Below, piece after piece: positions 1-10,790 of a stretch of DNA of 40,679 nucleotides. Source of the DNA: Fomitopsis serialis (lineage: Eukaryota > Basidiomycota > Agaricomycetes > Polyporales > Fomitopsidaceae); contig NW_025955318.1 in the NCBI RefSeq assembly GCF_022376445.1, positions 1-40,679 on the forward strand. The letters are read 5' to 3'. Numbering within the stretch: position 1 is the stretch's first letter; every line of letters begins with the position of its first letter. The translations under genes and the position numbers were made by a program. The notes under the pieces were generated by a model. The model was not told the origin of the DNA. It saw only the letters and a program-made list of their open reading frames with translations, and did not search any database.

Positions 1-117
1 GTCCGCCCGTGCCCGTCCGTCCGCCCGTTCGTGGGCCCCCTCGCTCGCCCTCGCGCCCGCCCGCTCGCACCTCCTCGTCATCCCTGCACCTGTCGATCGT
101 TCGTCGCCACATTATTT
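1..117. repeat. C/G-rich low-complexity flank
   Basis: The sequence is built from short degenerate units such as cgtccgcccg and cgctcgcccg. The same kind of tract recurs at about 3440-3560, on the other side of the palindromic element, so the element seems to sit inside a low-complexity block. No gene is supported here. Confidence 0.6.
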
Positions 118-1068
118 AGTGTGTCTAACCCGTTCGGAACGGTAGACCCGGAGTGAGATTTGCCCGTTTGGAACGTTGACCCGGAGGCCGGCCGGAGCAG
201 CCCCAGGGTCCGGCCGAACGTTTGCAACGGTGCCATTGCAATGCTCCGGCCGGAGGGCATGGCCGGCTGGTCATCCACCATCTCCAGCGTTGCGGCCGGC
301 CTCCCCTGGAACCTTCCCGAGATGTTGCAACGGTCCGGCCGGAGGGCATATGGGCCGGTCATCCTCTTTCCAACAGTCCGGCCGGAGCAGGCAGATTTCT
401 GAGCTAAACGGAGCGGCCGGGCAGTTTACATTGCCAAATGCTCCGGCCGGTCAGTAAATACAATAAACATGGTACCATTAGCAACGGCCCGGCCAGAGTT
501 CCTGCCAGAGCAATGTACACATTGCAACGGTCCGGCCGGAGCACATGGAATCAATTCCCAGCAATGCAAATGGTCCGGCCGGTCAGTCAATACACCACTG
601 CAAATGGTCCGGCCGGCCAGTAGAAATGTCAGTGTCAATGGTCCGGCCGGCCGGATTTTTTCACCTTTTGCCGGCCGAAAATACAATGTCTCGGGCCGGG
701 GTACAGCCAAAACTCGGCCAAAGCAGCCAGCCATTTTGTCGGCCGAGCTTTTGCTTTGCCGACCGGGCACAGATTTCCCCGGGCCGAGATTGTTCAGATT
801 GTCTCGGGCCGAAGATTTTCAGATTGTCTCGGGCCGAAAGATTTTTTGGCCGAAGCTTGGTGGTGAAAGTGGCCAGACATTTCACCTGCCAACGGTTTGC
901 GTCACCAATGGGCAAAGCATTGTCTCGGGCCGAAAAGTTGACAATTTTCTCGGGCCGAAGATTTGAGTACTGCCTCGGGCCGAAGAGTTGGGCATTTTCT
1001 CGGGCCGAAGATTTGGCCGAAGCTTGGTGAAAACAGCCGGGCTGTCGGATTGCCATATAAGGAAATTT

Positions 1069-1275
1069 GGTATTGACTGGTAGTACTTCATTGATAGACT
1101 ATAGTATCAATTCCCTAGTGACCAAAGATGTCTAGTTAGGCCAGGATGTGCAAACAAGATTTACTCACAGGGGTATTGACTGGTAGTACTTCATTGATAG
1201 ACTATAGTATCAATTCCCTAGTGACCAAAGATGTCTAGTTAGGCCAGGATGTGCAAAACAAGATTTACTCACAGG
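1069..1275. repeat. 103-bp tandem duplication in left arm
   Basis: The segment starting ggtattgactggtagtactt at 1069 is repeated almost perfectly from 1172. The second copy differs by one extra A (caaaacaag against caaacaag). The right arm has a single copy, reverse-complemented at about 2245-2345. The duplication therefore arose after the arms formed, or was lost from one arm. Confidence 0.85.
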
Positions 1276-1296
1276 CTTCTTTGCACAACAAGCTAA

Positions 1297-1500
1297 TCAA
1301 TTTCTGAAGCCAGTTTTCTTTTCCCACACTGTTTGACTATCTAGGATGTGTTGTTTCAATGCATAGAGTATATCCCCAACAGGAATAGTCTTATTCTTTG
1401 AAGCTGAATACAGGACAACAGATAAGGGGCATACAGGTATGGTACCGTGCTGAACAATGTTGACTCCTGCAGCCAATGTACATTCAACACACTGTTTCAC
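1297..1500 (-). other. Mirrored 67-codon open segment, left copy (DUF6699-like hint)
   Basis: This open segment encodes a peptide containing CPLSVVLYSASKNKTIPVGD and is almost identical to the one at 2019-2222 on the other strand. The first codon is GTG, and the frame stays open upstream of it, so this is not a complete eukaryotic gene. The pattern 'small-residue strand, then T(I/V)PVGDILYALKQHIL' resembles the C-terminal part of the fungal DUF6699 domain (VTVGDVL..I). That match is from memory and weak. Related ~160 bp units recur at about 1540, 1800, 1970 and 2135, so the inner arm may be a degraded repeat of such a coding piece. Confidence 0.4.
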
Positions 1501-1580
1501 AACCTCTGATGGTTCATTTCCTCACAAGGAATCTGTTCTCCAAAGGAATAGTCTTATTCACACAAGCTGAATGTGGTACA

Positions 1581-1939
1581 GAGTTAAGGGGATCATGCAC
1601 TCCGGCCGGACCATCTCCTATGAGGATGAGGATTCGCCGGCCGGACTGTTACCAATGTAAATGTTTCTGTGGCAGGTGCAATGTGCATGCTGGTACAACA
1701 TTTCAGTGTGACACCCAGACAGACAATAATCCAAAGTATGTCTCTCACAATATAATGCATATTCACCTTATCTTCATCCCCGAGTTCAGCTTCAAAGAAT
1801 AAGACTATTCCTTTGGGAGACTTGCTTGTTGCATTGAAATGTGCTACTCTAGATTGTGGAACATTGTGGGGAAAGCATATTGGCTTCAGGAAGTAAACAC
1901 AGTATGACATGTATACCCATACACCCTTGCCTTGACTCT
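1581..1939. other. Central spacer of palindrome
   Basis: This ~360 bp segment separates the arms. It contains two gccggccgg-type motifs (about 1602 and 1637) and a further diverged, reverse-oriented copy of the inner repeat (agcttcaaagaataagacta near 1788). It has no convincing gene. Confidence 0.5.
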
Positions 1940-3180
1940 GTACTACATTCAGCTTATGTGAATAAGACTGTTCCTTTGGAGGATTCACTCCCTATGGGTA
2001 AATGAACCATCAGAGGTTGTGAAACAGTGTTTTGAATGTAGATTGTCTGCAGGAGTCAACATTGTTCAGCACGGTACCATACCTGTATGCCCCTTATCTG
2101 TTGTCCTGTATTCAGCTTCAAAGAATAAGACTATTCCTGTTGGGGATATACTCTATGCATTGAAACAACACATCCTAGATAGTCAAACAGTGTGGGAAAA
2201 GAAAACTGGCTTCAGAAATTGATTAGCTTGTTGTGCAAAGAAGCCTGTGAGTAAATCTTGTTTTGCACATCCTGGCCTAACTAGACATCTTTGGTCACTA
2301 GGGAATTGATACTATAGTCTATCAATGAAGTACTACCAGTCAATACCAAATTTCCTTATATGGCAATCCGACAGCCCGGCTGTTTTCACCGAGCTTCGGC
2401 CAAATCTTCGGCCCGAGAAAATGCCCAACTCTTCGGCCCGAGGCAGTACTCAAATCTTCGGCCCGAGAAAATTGTCAACTTTTCGGCCCGAGACAATGCT
2501 TGCCAGGTCGGTGAAGCAAAAGCTCGGCCGGCAAAATGTCTGGCTGCTTTGGCCGAGTTTTGGCTGTACCCTTGGCCCGAGACATTGTCTTTTCGGCCGG
2601 CAAAAAGTCCGGCCGGACCATTTGTAGTGGTAGGGCCTGAGGCTGGCCGGCTCGTTTGCAATGCTATATCTGTTGACCGGCCGGACTGTTTGCAGTGTGG
2701 ACTGCCTGGCCACTTTGAATTCTGCCTGCTCCGGCCGCAACGTTGGGAACGAGGGATGACCGGCCGGCATACCCTCCGGCCGGAGCATTGCAACGTTGGG
2801 TGAAAGAGGCCGGGCGGATCGTTGAGAAGTGGGGGGGCGGCCGGGGTGTAGTCCGGCTGGAGCGTTGCAACGTCCAGTGAAAACAGGCCGGCCGCAACAT
2901 TGAGGAGGGGGTGCGGGGCTGGCATGCACTCCGGCCGGAGCGTTGCAACGTACCGTGAAAACAGGCCGGGTGGATCGTTGGGGACAGTATTCAGGGATGG
3001 CAAGGCCGGCCGCAACGTTGGAGACGAGGCAGAGCCGGCCGGCATGCACTCCGGCCAGACCGCTGGCAACGTGCTGGCAACGACAACGTCTGCAACGTTG
3101 ACCCGGACCCCTCCGGCCGGCGCCGGCCGCACCGTTTCAGACGGCCAGATCTCACTCCGGGTTTACCGTTCGGAACGTCA
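1940..3180 (-). repeat. Right arm of palindrome
   Basis: This is the reverse complement of the left arm. Inner AT-rich part is at about 1940-2390, 'cttcggcccgaga' repeats at 2390-2600, and CCGGCCGG arrays at 2600-3130. The mirrored end motif (atctcactccgggtttaccg) is at 3150-3169. Inner parts are nearly identical between arms, whereas the outer arrays differ in unit number and spacing, as expected for slippage in tandem repeats. Confidence 0.75.
2019..2222 (+). other. Mirrored 67-codon open segment, right copy
   Basis: Partner of the segment at 1297-1500. The two peptides differ at only a few positions near the start (CFECRLSAG against CVECTLAAG). The conserved part matters more than a random repeat would suggest: the changes cluster at one end and the frame stays open through 60 codons. 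It could reflect recent arm homogenisation rather than selection. As with the left copy, no ATG opens it. Confidence 0.4.
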
Positions 3181-3199
3181 AATCTTACTCAGTAGGCTC

Positions 3200-3900
3200 C
3201 GTCGGCCGCGTGTGCGCGTAGACGTCGCAGATGTGAGCGTCGTGCAGCAGACGGGCAAATCGCCTGCTGGTCTGCTTTCCTGTCTACCTGCTCTTCCGCC
3301 TGCACGCGTTCGTCAGCGTGTCTGCGATCTACCCCTTGCCAGCTGTCTACTCACCTTGCCCATACCTTGCCCATCCCTCGCTCGCTCGTTTTCTTGTCAG
3401 CTCACTCACCCTCATACTCATCTGCTTGCCCTGCTGCCCACCGACCCATTCGTGCACCCTCTCGCCCTTCCGCTCGCCCGCCCGCTCTCTCTTCCGCTCG
3501 CCCGCCCGCCCGTTCTCTCTTCCACTCTTCCGCTCGCCCAACCGCTCGGCCGGCTCATTCGTCCGTTCGTCCACTCATACGCCCGCTGCTCGGTCGTAGG
3601 CTACGTCCGAACGCAGGACATTGGCCCTGCGTGCTCGCTGTCGTCGTGCGCAGTGGAGGTCCGCACCCTGTACCCTCCACCCGCTCGCCGCCCGCCGGTC
3701 CGCTTGCTTACCCCGATGCCTGCGATCCGGTGGGTGTGTGTTGCTGCTCGCCCGCCCGTCCTCTTGTCTGCCCGCCGCGCATCCGTCGGCACGGCGTTGG
3801 CCCTGACGTGATAGCGATCGTCGTGTGCATCGCGCTGCACGTCGCCGCCCGCTCGCCGTTCGCACGCCTCTGGACTACTTTACCCCTAGCTGATTCAGTT
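3200..3900. repeat. GC-rich dispersed minisatellite, forward copies
   Basis: Pyrimidine-rich tracts alternate with a recognisable motif: gcaggacattggccctgcgt near 3613, then a relative at about 3790-3840 (cggcgttggccctgacgtg ... gcgatcgtcgtgtgcatcg). The same motif appears reverse-complemented at about 25250-25310. Long open frames here are side effects of stop-poor GC-rich repeats and are not called as genes. Confidence 0.6.
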
Positions 3901-4059
3901 GACGTCAGTCAGTCTTAATCAATTAGTTGCTAAGGTCCGTAGAAGTCCATCAATAGCGATAGCTAGCATTGTGAGTAACACGACAGCAAACGACAACGAA
4001 CACGTACAACTAACACGTACATCCAGTACACAATAGACGGATATTGCTCATGCTAATCC

Positions 4060-4320
4060 TACACAATGACAGCGACGACGAGAGGTACGACGAGAGACGA
4101 GAGGTGCGACAAGAAGGGACGACGAGCGACGACAGGTGCCACGAAAGGCGACGACGAGAAACTACGTGGGAATAGAACTGTGACAACGAGAGGTGCGACA
4201 ATGCGAGGGGTGCTGCGACGGCGTGCGACAGCGATGACGAGGGGTGCAGCGTTGATGACGAGGGATGCAGATGACGAGGGATGCGGCAGCGGCGACGAAG
4301 GGCGGTGAAGATAGGTGCGA
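4060..4320. repeat. Purine-rich degenerate repeat (gacgag / gaggtgcga)
   Basis: Imperfect repeats of cgacgagaggtgcgac-like units lie just beyond the 3' end of the minus-strand gene that stops at 4407. The open frames on both strands are low-complexity and not supported as coding. Confidence 0.6.
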
Positions 4321-4406
4321 TGACGGTGGGGACGATGAGACAGCGATGAGCCGTGTGTCACGATCCGGTGCATCTTCGCACTGCACACGCGGAGATTAAG
4401 CTTCAC

Positions 4407-6486
4407 TCACGCCGTGCTCGGCCCATCGCGGGGACGCTTGTTCGCCTGCACGTCCTCCTCAGAGGGCTTCCGCTTGACTCCTCCTGTATCCGCAATGTAT
4501 CGTAAGCCTGCTAGGAGTTCTTCCGGCGTCTTACGCAGACGAGAACGGCGCTCTTTTTGTGTAGCTCCGGAGTTGACGTATAGGCGGTCCATTGCAGTAC
4601 CTAGGGCACCCTCCTTGACCGCTGCGATGATATCGGGAATGTGGTCGTCGAAGTTCAAAGCTTCGTCCGGAGGGTGGAGAAGGTGTTCGCAATATTTAGT
4701 CAGTTGTTCGTACTGGGCGCTGCGTTGTTTGTCATCTTGGACTTGAGCGAGTGCTTTCCCCAGGATGTTCTGATGCGGCGGATTCGTCATCAAGACCTCA
4801 GCCAGCATCCGCAGCATCTGCTTATACCCCTCCTGAACGTTGCCAAGGAAGTGTTTGACCTGGGTCTGCTGGTTGTCGTCGTACGACTCGAGCACCGGCT
4901 TATTGAAGTGGTCAGTAAGCAAGGAACTGTGACAGAGCACGGTTACTTACGATAGCGAAGCCACTAGCGACCCATTTTTCCATGGACCATCTTTCCTTAA
5001 CCGCCTTCCTGAGCGTGTTGAGTGCAGATATCGGTATGTAGATCCAGAATACGCGCGCAGCGCCGAAGAACACGGCGCTGTGTTCGGCCACCAGAGGACC
5101 CGCACCACGAATCAAACCTGCGTTACTCGCAGACAGAGCATCGTACATGGCTGCTTGAAAGGCGAGGGCACTGGCAGTATAACTCTTTCTTGGAGGCGCC
5201 GACCATTTTGTCTTATCGGTGCCGTTAGGTATTAGCTCCTCGATGTTGAAGCACGTTAAGGCGACGAGCTCCGCGTCGTCCACGTCTTCACCAACGAGTC
5301 GTTCCGCCATTTCCAGGAGCTTAGGTATATCTTGAGCAATCGGATATTTTGGCAGCCGAGTACTGACCTTCGTTAGCGCCCCCTCCTTATTGTTTTCATC
5401 GTACATGAGTAATCATATATGTTGGCAGCCAACGTACTGACCTTCGATAGCTTCCCATCCGTATTGTATTCATTATACAGGGATTGCGACTGTGCGGTCT
5501 CGTTCAGCGAAGTGATGAGTAGGTCACGCCCAACTGCGATAGCCTCGACCAGATCGGCAATCTTCTTCGAGCCACCTTTTCCTCGTATGGACGCGTAGTC
5601 CGCAGGGTCATTCGAGATATTGAGCGCGAGTTGTACCCACTCTGGTGAAGTGAAGAAGGTGTACCATCTCATGTTGATGTGACGCCTTTGCATCGTGCCG
5701 AGAAGATCGTGCAGGTAACTGGCTGTCATCGTAGTCAATTCCTGCTTCTCCTGATCATACTCGAACCTGCAATGGCACGGTGAGATGAGATGAGATGACG
5801 CTAAGCCGCCGCACAGCAAGAACACTCACTCAAATTTATTGAGGTCGTCGTGCGCCTCGATCCACCCCTGCAAATTCTTCCAGTCCTGCGCAGTGAAACC
5901 GGTGACCTTCTGTGTGTAGAGACTCAGTCAGCTACTGTGATATGAGTCGCATACAGATACTCACGACTTCGCCAGTGACGTGTGGGAGGTCGAGGTACCG
6001 GTCTCCGAAGGCCTTGCGAACCACCTCTGGGTACTCATACTCGTCCTTGGTAGCAGCTGTGCATCACTAACATTAGCTGGCTGCATGGGCTGATTACCAC
6101 TGGACGAGCACGTAACACATACCTGATTGTTCGGTGTCGATCAGATCACTCTCTACCTCTGTGAGGACCAACGATTAGCGATCTGCGCGCATGATAACAT
6201 GTGGCGTTCGGATACCTACCTTGCTCGGCTGCGTTGGCTTTTGTGACAGGGACGTGCTTCCTAGTGCTGTATTTCTCTGTATACCCAAGTGAGCGAAATC
6301 GATCTGTCAGTGCCGCCGAAGCACCTACTCACCTCCAATGATGTTAGGTTTCTGCTGGTAAGTCTGGGACCCTCGATCCCCCTTCCCCTTAGCGCTGTTG
6401 TGACTATTGAGGCGAGGCTGAGGAGAGCGGGGAGGGGGTGAGCGAGATGGATGCGTAGTAGATCGAAGTAGAGACATGGTGGACAT
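4407..6486 (-). CDS. Intact 8-exon gene, unknown function (~550 aa)
   Basis: Start ATG at 6486 (context aaccaagATGtcc), stop at 4407. Exons from 5' to 3' on the minus strand: 6486-6333, 6276-6220, 6158-6123, 6056-5965, 5909-5830, 5766-5442, 5367 (or 5385)-4951, 4898-4407. All joins use GT-AG and keep frame, giving about 550-556 residues. The N-terminus is Ser/Pro-rich (MSTMSLLRSTTHPSRSPPPR) and probably disordered. The middle is mostly helical (YPEVVRKAFGDRYLDLPHVT; MRWYTFFTSPEWVQLALNIS). The C-terminus has a basic nuclear-localisation-like stretch (VKRKPSEEDVQANKRPRDGP). No catalytic motif, signal peptide or clear membrane segment was seen. The clean splicing and absence of stops contrast with the decayed neighbours, so this is probably a live host gene. 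I do not recognise the family. Confidence 0.85.
5341..5479 (-). repeat. 74-bp tandem duplication that generates an intron
   Basis: Two adjacent copies, about 80% identical with a one-base length difference, share ttggcagcc...gtactgacctt on the plus strand. On the gene strand both contain GAAGGTCAGTAC. The first GT (boundary 5442/5441) acts as donor and the second AAG (boundary 5368/5367) can act as acceptor. Removing exactly one repeat unit (5441-5368) restores an uninterrupted frame (GKLSK then VSTRLPKYP). An alternative acceptor, aataag at 5386-5391, is also in frame. Confidence 0.8.
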
Positions 6487-7325
6487 CTTGGTTCACGGTC
6501 TCCTCCTGGGGAGCTGAGACGTTGAAGAACCAAGAGCGGCCGCCAGGGAGGCTTAGTCAAGTGAGACTTCGTTGTCACTTGACAAGGCCGGGGTTAGCCC
6601 CGCACGGCGCACCGCATGCATCCTCGCCACAGCATTCAGCCTTATCAGCTAAGAATACGTCCGACTCACCTCTGCCTGTGAACTGGCCTCACTCTCCCAC
6701 TGGCACCCATTCACAGGCTGCTCGTTACAGCCACTACGTCTCACGGCTAAGTACGCATCGCGACTTCTGACCTTGACGTAGGCTTCCACTGACTTAATCC
6801 GTAGTATTCGCGCCCAGCGCGCTCAGCGGCAGGGTCCGAGTCCTGTTCCTGTGGCGTGGGAGGCGCAAGGGCGTTGCGGTTGCGCATCGCACGCCACAGC
6901 TCGCAGCTCGATCGGTGGCGCAGCCTTGTAGTCCGTTCAACAGAAAAAACTACAGTACGTACCTTAGAACAGATGTCAATATATCGATTGCGATATACCA
7001 TGCGTGTCCGGTTACAACGCGAAGGCTAAACCTATACCAACATAAGGTCAGTAGGGATCGTGCAACAGGCTGGAACTCAGTATCAATACCAACGTTCGCA
7101 CCTTGAGTCGACATGGAGGTTGAAGGAGAAAGGCGTTCCGGAAGGCGCTGAGTTGACGCGCGAGATCTCACTAATGTAACGTAATGACAGATGAAGGGTC
7201 GTTGCAATTTGTTGCACTTTTTGGACGCCAGTGCAACTTCACCTTCCTCTGGCCCTTCACTCCCAGTGAGTTATTATTCCTTCGCTGCGTCTGTATCGAT
7301 CTGAAGTGAGTTTTATGGGCTAGGT
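6487..7325. other. Divergent intergenic region between two 5' ends
   Basis: This stretch separates the start of the minus-strand gene (6486) from the start of the Plavaka gene (7326), so it should hold both promoters. A perfect 9-bp inverted repeat is at 6556-6583 (gtcaagtga, 10-base loop, tcacttgac). A 'cactaatgtaacg' sequence at about 7167 could be a CACTA-type element end, but no matching far end was found. No TATA box or further gene is clear. Confidence 0.45.
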
Positions 7326-10300
7326 ATGCCGAAACGAAAGCGCACCTTTGAGGAGCTCCTCAATGACACCTGCGGCGCTTGTCATCAGCCTTTCAAGACG
7401 ACGCAGGGCCTCTGCGCCCACCAGAGCATGAGCAAAAAATGCTCCTGGTACAAGAAAGGAAAATTGAAAGCGTTGTTCGCAGTCGAAGATGAGAGGTTAG
7501 ACGACGACGTAGTGGTTGAGGATACAAGGTATGCCGGATACTTCACTGCCAGGCTTGATTTATTAAAAGAATGGTATATTCAGGACAGTCGGAACGTCAA
7601 GTCCACGGGACAACGATGGCCATCCTCGGCACCCCCCAGACTATTCACATGAAGAGGATGAAGAGGATGATGGCAATGGCGAAGGAGAGGACGATGAACT
7701 GGACTCACTGTTCGATTTTATTGAGGTCTGTGCGCCTTCGAAGCGGCCTGTTGATCCAGGAGGAAATGCAGACGCACCCGGGCCGTCGACTGCAGGGCCT
7801 TCGACCGCATCGACTCCGAATGCAAGACGTACGGCGCTCTCTCTGGACGACGATGACGATGAGCGAGTAGTGGATGAAGATGAAGAGGCAGGCGTGGTAA
7901 CTCAAGTCGATTCACAAGTACGTAGGAAATGGCTAGAGGGCAGGGAGGATGGACGATCAGGTGAGGTGCATTATTCTCACTGGGGATGAGCATGATTCTA
8001 ACCTGGAGAAGACGGAAGTGCGGACGCCGACGCAGAAGAAGAGGGCGCGGATGACGCAGAGGAACAGACGAAGAATCCATGGGCGCCATTCGAGTCTGAG
8101 ATGGACTGGCGATTCGCCTCATGGGCTATCCAGGAAGGACTTACCTTGGGATCTATTGACAGGGCGTTAGAGATTCCTGGGGTGAGTAGTTGTATTCCAA
8201 ATTCTACGAGGTGTGCATACTAATACTTGCTTACACGCCTCAGTTCCAGGAGAGACTCGGCCTCTCGTATCACAACAGTCGCTCTCTCCTGCAACGCGTG
8301 GACTCTCTTCCTGACAGGGCTGAGTGGATGGAACGATGCCTCTCGTTCAAGGACCGTCCGAACGAGAAGCATCTTCTCCAGTTCCGCGATATTATTCAAG
8401 CAATCAGGACTTTGCTAGGAAACCCGGAGCATGCCGATCACATCGTCTATCGACCTAGGCGGATTTTCTCTGATGCGTCGAGGACACATCGCCTGTACAA
8501 CGAAATGTGGACGGGGCGTTGGTGGCACGCTGTCCAGGTGAGCGGTCAGCATCAGTTTGCATATACCGATTGCTGATTCAAGAACAAGAGTCTACTACCT
8601 GAAGGAGCTGCAGTTGCGCCGGTCATTATAGCGACCGACAAAACGCAGCTCACCCAATTCTCAGGAAACAAGGCGGCTTACCCAGTCTACATGACGCTGG
8701 GCAATATACCGCGTGCTCTGAGGCGCAAGCCATCTGAGCATGCATGTATTCTCATTGGTTATCTTTCCGTCGACAAGGTCAGCTCTGACGGTATCACTCA
8801 GCGCAAGCAACGCGCTCTAGTTCAGCAACTATTCCATGCGTCAGTACGAGCAATCCTGGAACCACTGGTCAAGGCAGGAAAAGAAGGCATCGACGTTACC
8901 TCTGGCAATGGAGAGGTCCGTCGAGTTCACCCCATTCTTGCAGCCTACGTTGCAGATTACCCAGAACAATGTCTGGTCACCTGCGCTAAGTCCGGAACTT
9001 GCCCCAAATGCCAAGTTCCAGAGGACCTTCTAGGATCCGCCCAACCTGGCACGCCCAGAACGTCCCTCTGGACTCTAGACGTCCTACGAAAAGCCGAGGA
9101 GAAAACCCAAGGGAACACAAGCTCTAATGCGTACACACGAGTGTGCCAAGACCTCAACGTATCGGGCTATGTCGTGCGTCCGTTTTGGCGCGATCTACCC
9201 TACACAGACATCCACTCTTGTATTACCCCTGACGTCCTCCATCAACTCTACCAGGGAGTTTTCAAACACATAGTTGAATGGTGTACTGAACTCGTCGACG
9301 AGCTCGAGCTTGACAGGCGCATTCGTTGCCTTCCGCCAGCATTCGGTACTCGCCACTTCAAAAACGGATTTTCAAGCCTCTCTCAAGTTTCCGGTACCGA
9401 GCGCAAGCACATGGCGAGGATACTCCTCGCTTGTCTTGTAGGCAAGGTACCTCAGCAGGTCATCCTGGCGTTTAGGTCCATCTTGGACTTCATCTATCTC
9501 GCCCAATACACTACCCACGATGATACGACGCTCCAGTACATGGAGGATGCCCTCAAGACATTCCACCGTAACAAGCACGTCCTTGTCGACCTGGGAGTGC
9601 GCGAGCACCTTAACATCCCCAAATTTCATTCTTTACTCCACTATGTTGACGCCATTCGACTGTTAGGCACTACAGACAACTACAACACGGAGGCGTTTGA
9701 ACGCCTCCACATAGACTACGCAAAAAATGGATGGAGGGCATCGAACCATCGCGACGCGCGCCCGCAGATGGTGCGTTGGCTGGTGCGACAGGAGAAAATG
9801 GTGGTTCTTCGATCATCCATCCATGCTGGCTCAGAAGCACAGGTCGCGAGCAAGACAAGGATGTCGACGAGCGTGTCGCGGGCGAAGTCGACGAGCATGT
9901 CGCAGGCGAAGTCGACCAGCCTTCGTGTCGCAACGGTCGAATCAAGCTCCCCAAACACCCAACAGCACCCCTCCAGGCCCTCCCAACCATCGTCGACAAA
10001 CACTGCGCTCCCGGTTTCATTGACGCACTCGCACAACATATATACAAGCTTAAGAACAATGGTCGCGCCCTCACCTCCTCCCAGCTTCAGAATGCCGTCG
10101 ATCGCATGCCGTTCAACCGTGTCGACGTGTTCCACGGCTTCAAGTTTGCTCCAGAACCTTTGACCGACGACACCCAGGAGACGGATGCTGTGAAAGCTAA
10201 GCCTGCCACAGCTCGACAAGCGCGCTGTGGTGATTGCGAGTCCCCGGTGCGTGGACGACGCGGAAGGGAATTCTTGGTATCGGTGAAAACGATGGGCGGG

Positions 10301-10417
10301 GGTCGTTGGTGCAAGTTGACGGTTCGCGGAGGAAGCGAGCGAGGTCCGTGGTACCTCGCGGAGGGAAAAGGGGAGATGGGGTGGTGCGCCGCACGCTTCG
10401 TCCGCGATGTCCTTTAG
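7326..10417 (+). CDS. Plavaka-type (CACTA) transposase, copy 1, frame break near 3' end
   Basis: The product is a DNA-transposon transposase. Exons: 7326-7528, 7584-7960, 8009-8181, 8244-8537, then from 8583. All four introns are 45-62 bp GT-AG and keep frame. Residues ~15-45 form a C2H2-like finger (CGACHQPFKTTQGLCAHQSM). An acidic region follows, then the conserved Plavaka core: PVIIATDKTQLTQFSGNKAA, VHPILAAYVADYPEQC, PDVLHQLYQGVFKHIVEWC, PKFHSLLHYVDAIRLLG, YNTEAFERLHIDYAKNGWR. The frame used from 8583 runs into a stop at 10163. Family-like sequence resumes in another frame (RIKLPKHPT..., NRVDVFHGFKF) and ends at 10417, so a frameshift lies between about 9790 and 9960. A 24-bp repeat (gtcgacgag...gcgaa) at about 9860-9920 is the likely weak spot. 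The expected C-terminus is found separately at 11911-12314. Confidence 0.85.
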
Positions 10418-10425
10418 TGAAGACC

Positions 10426-10790
10426 GCCTTTCCTGAGCCTGGTATACTCGATAGCCTTCCCTCCGACGATCCTAACCTGAGCTCTCCTGGATCCTGAGCC
10501 TGAGCCTAACTTCTGCGACCTTCCTTAGCCTGAACGCGAGCCTGAGACGGGACCTGAAGCCTGAGATTGCCCGGTGCAACCTAGATACTGAGTCCTGAGA
10601 GGTAGTGGTAGGTAACTAACTCTCCTTCCCTCCGCCCCGTCCTCCTAGCCCCCTTCCGCCGCCTTTCCCACGTCCCTGCCTCGCTGGCACCCGTTCCCCT
10701 CCGTTCCTACTCCTTCCGCCCCCGTGGGTCTCCCTCCGCCGTCCCTGCCATCCTCATCTGTGCCCCAGTCCACCATCGTGTGAGTCCTCA
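10426..10790 (+). repeat. Upstream region of ORF2 unit, repeated at 20 kb
   Basis: This stretch (cctgagcctgagcctaact..., gattgcccggtgcaacctag, tactccttccgc...) is repeated in direct orientation at about 20003-20360. A diverged reverse copy lies at about 17190-17340. It precedes the ORF2 start codon in each case and is therefore a candidate promoter/5'UTR carried with the unit. It is pyrimidine-rich close to the ATG, as is common for fungal promoters. Confidence 0.7.

Larger units (their letters stand above)
129..1580 (+). repeat. Left arm of palindrome
   Basis: From outside inward: an end motif present twice in direct orientation (cccgttcggaacgg / cccgtttggaacg), then about 190-660 with roughly 80-90 bp repeats centred on tccggccgga. 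Next, about 690-1030 holds repeats of 'tctcgggccgaagattt'. From 1040 an AT-richer part pairs with 1940-2390. This arm is longer than the right one partly because it carries a 103 bp tandem duplication at 1069-1275. Confidence 0.75.
129..3180. mobile_element. ~3 kb palindromic (foldback-like) element
   Basis: Nearly the whole stretch is one inverted repeat. The block at about 130-158 (core acccggagtgagat) returns reverse-complemented at 3150-3178. The inner blocks 1068-1500 and 2019-2345 are also mirror images and nearly identical. Moving inward, both arms show the same zones: short end motifs, an array of CCGGCCGG-bearing repeats, an array of 'ctcgggccgaagattt' units, then an AT-richer segment. 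A ~360 bp spacer lies at the centre. This fits foldback elements or MULE-like elements with very long terminal inverted repeats, but no transposase is visible and no clear target-site duplication was found. The family name is therefore open. An inverted segmental duplication is the main alternative. Confidence 0.75.

Noticed and set aside
3347..3918. Several 75-300 codon open frames on both strands
   Set aside because: They are Pro/Arg/Ser/Leu low-complexity products of C-rich repeats, open in many frames at once and without splice structure or motifs.
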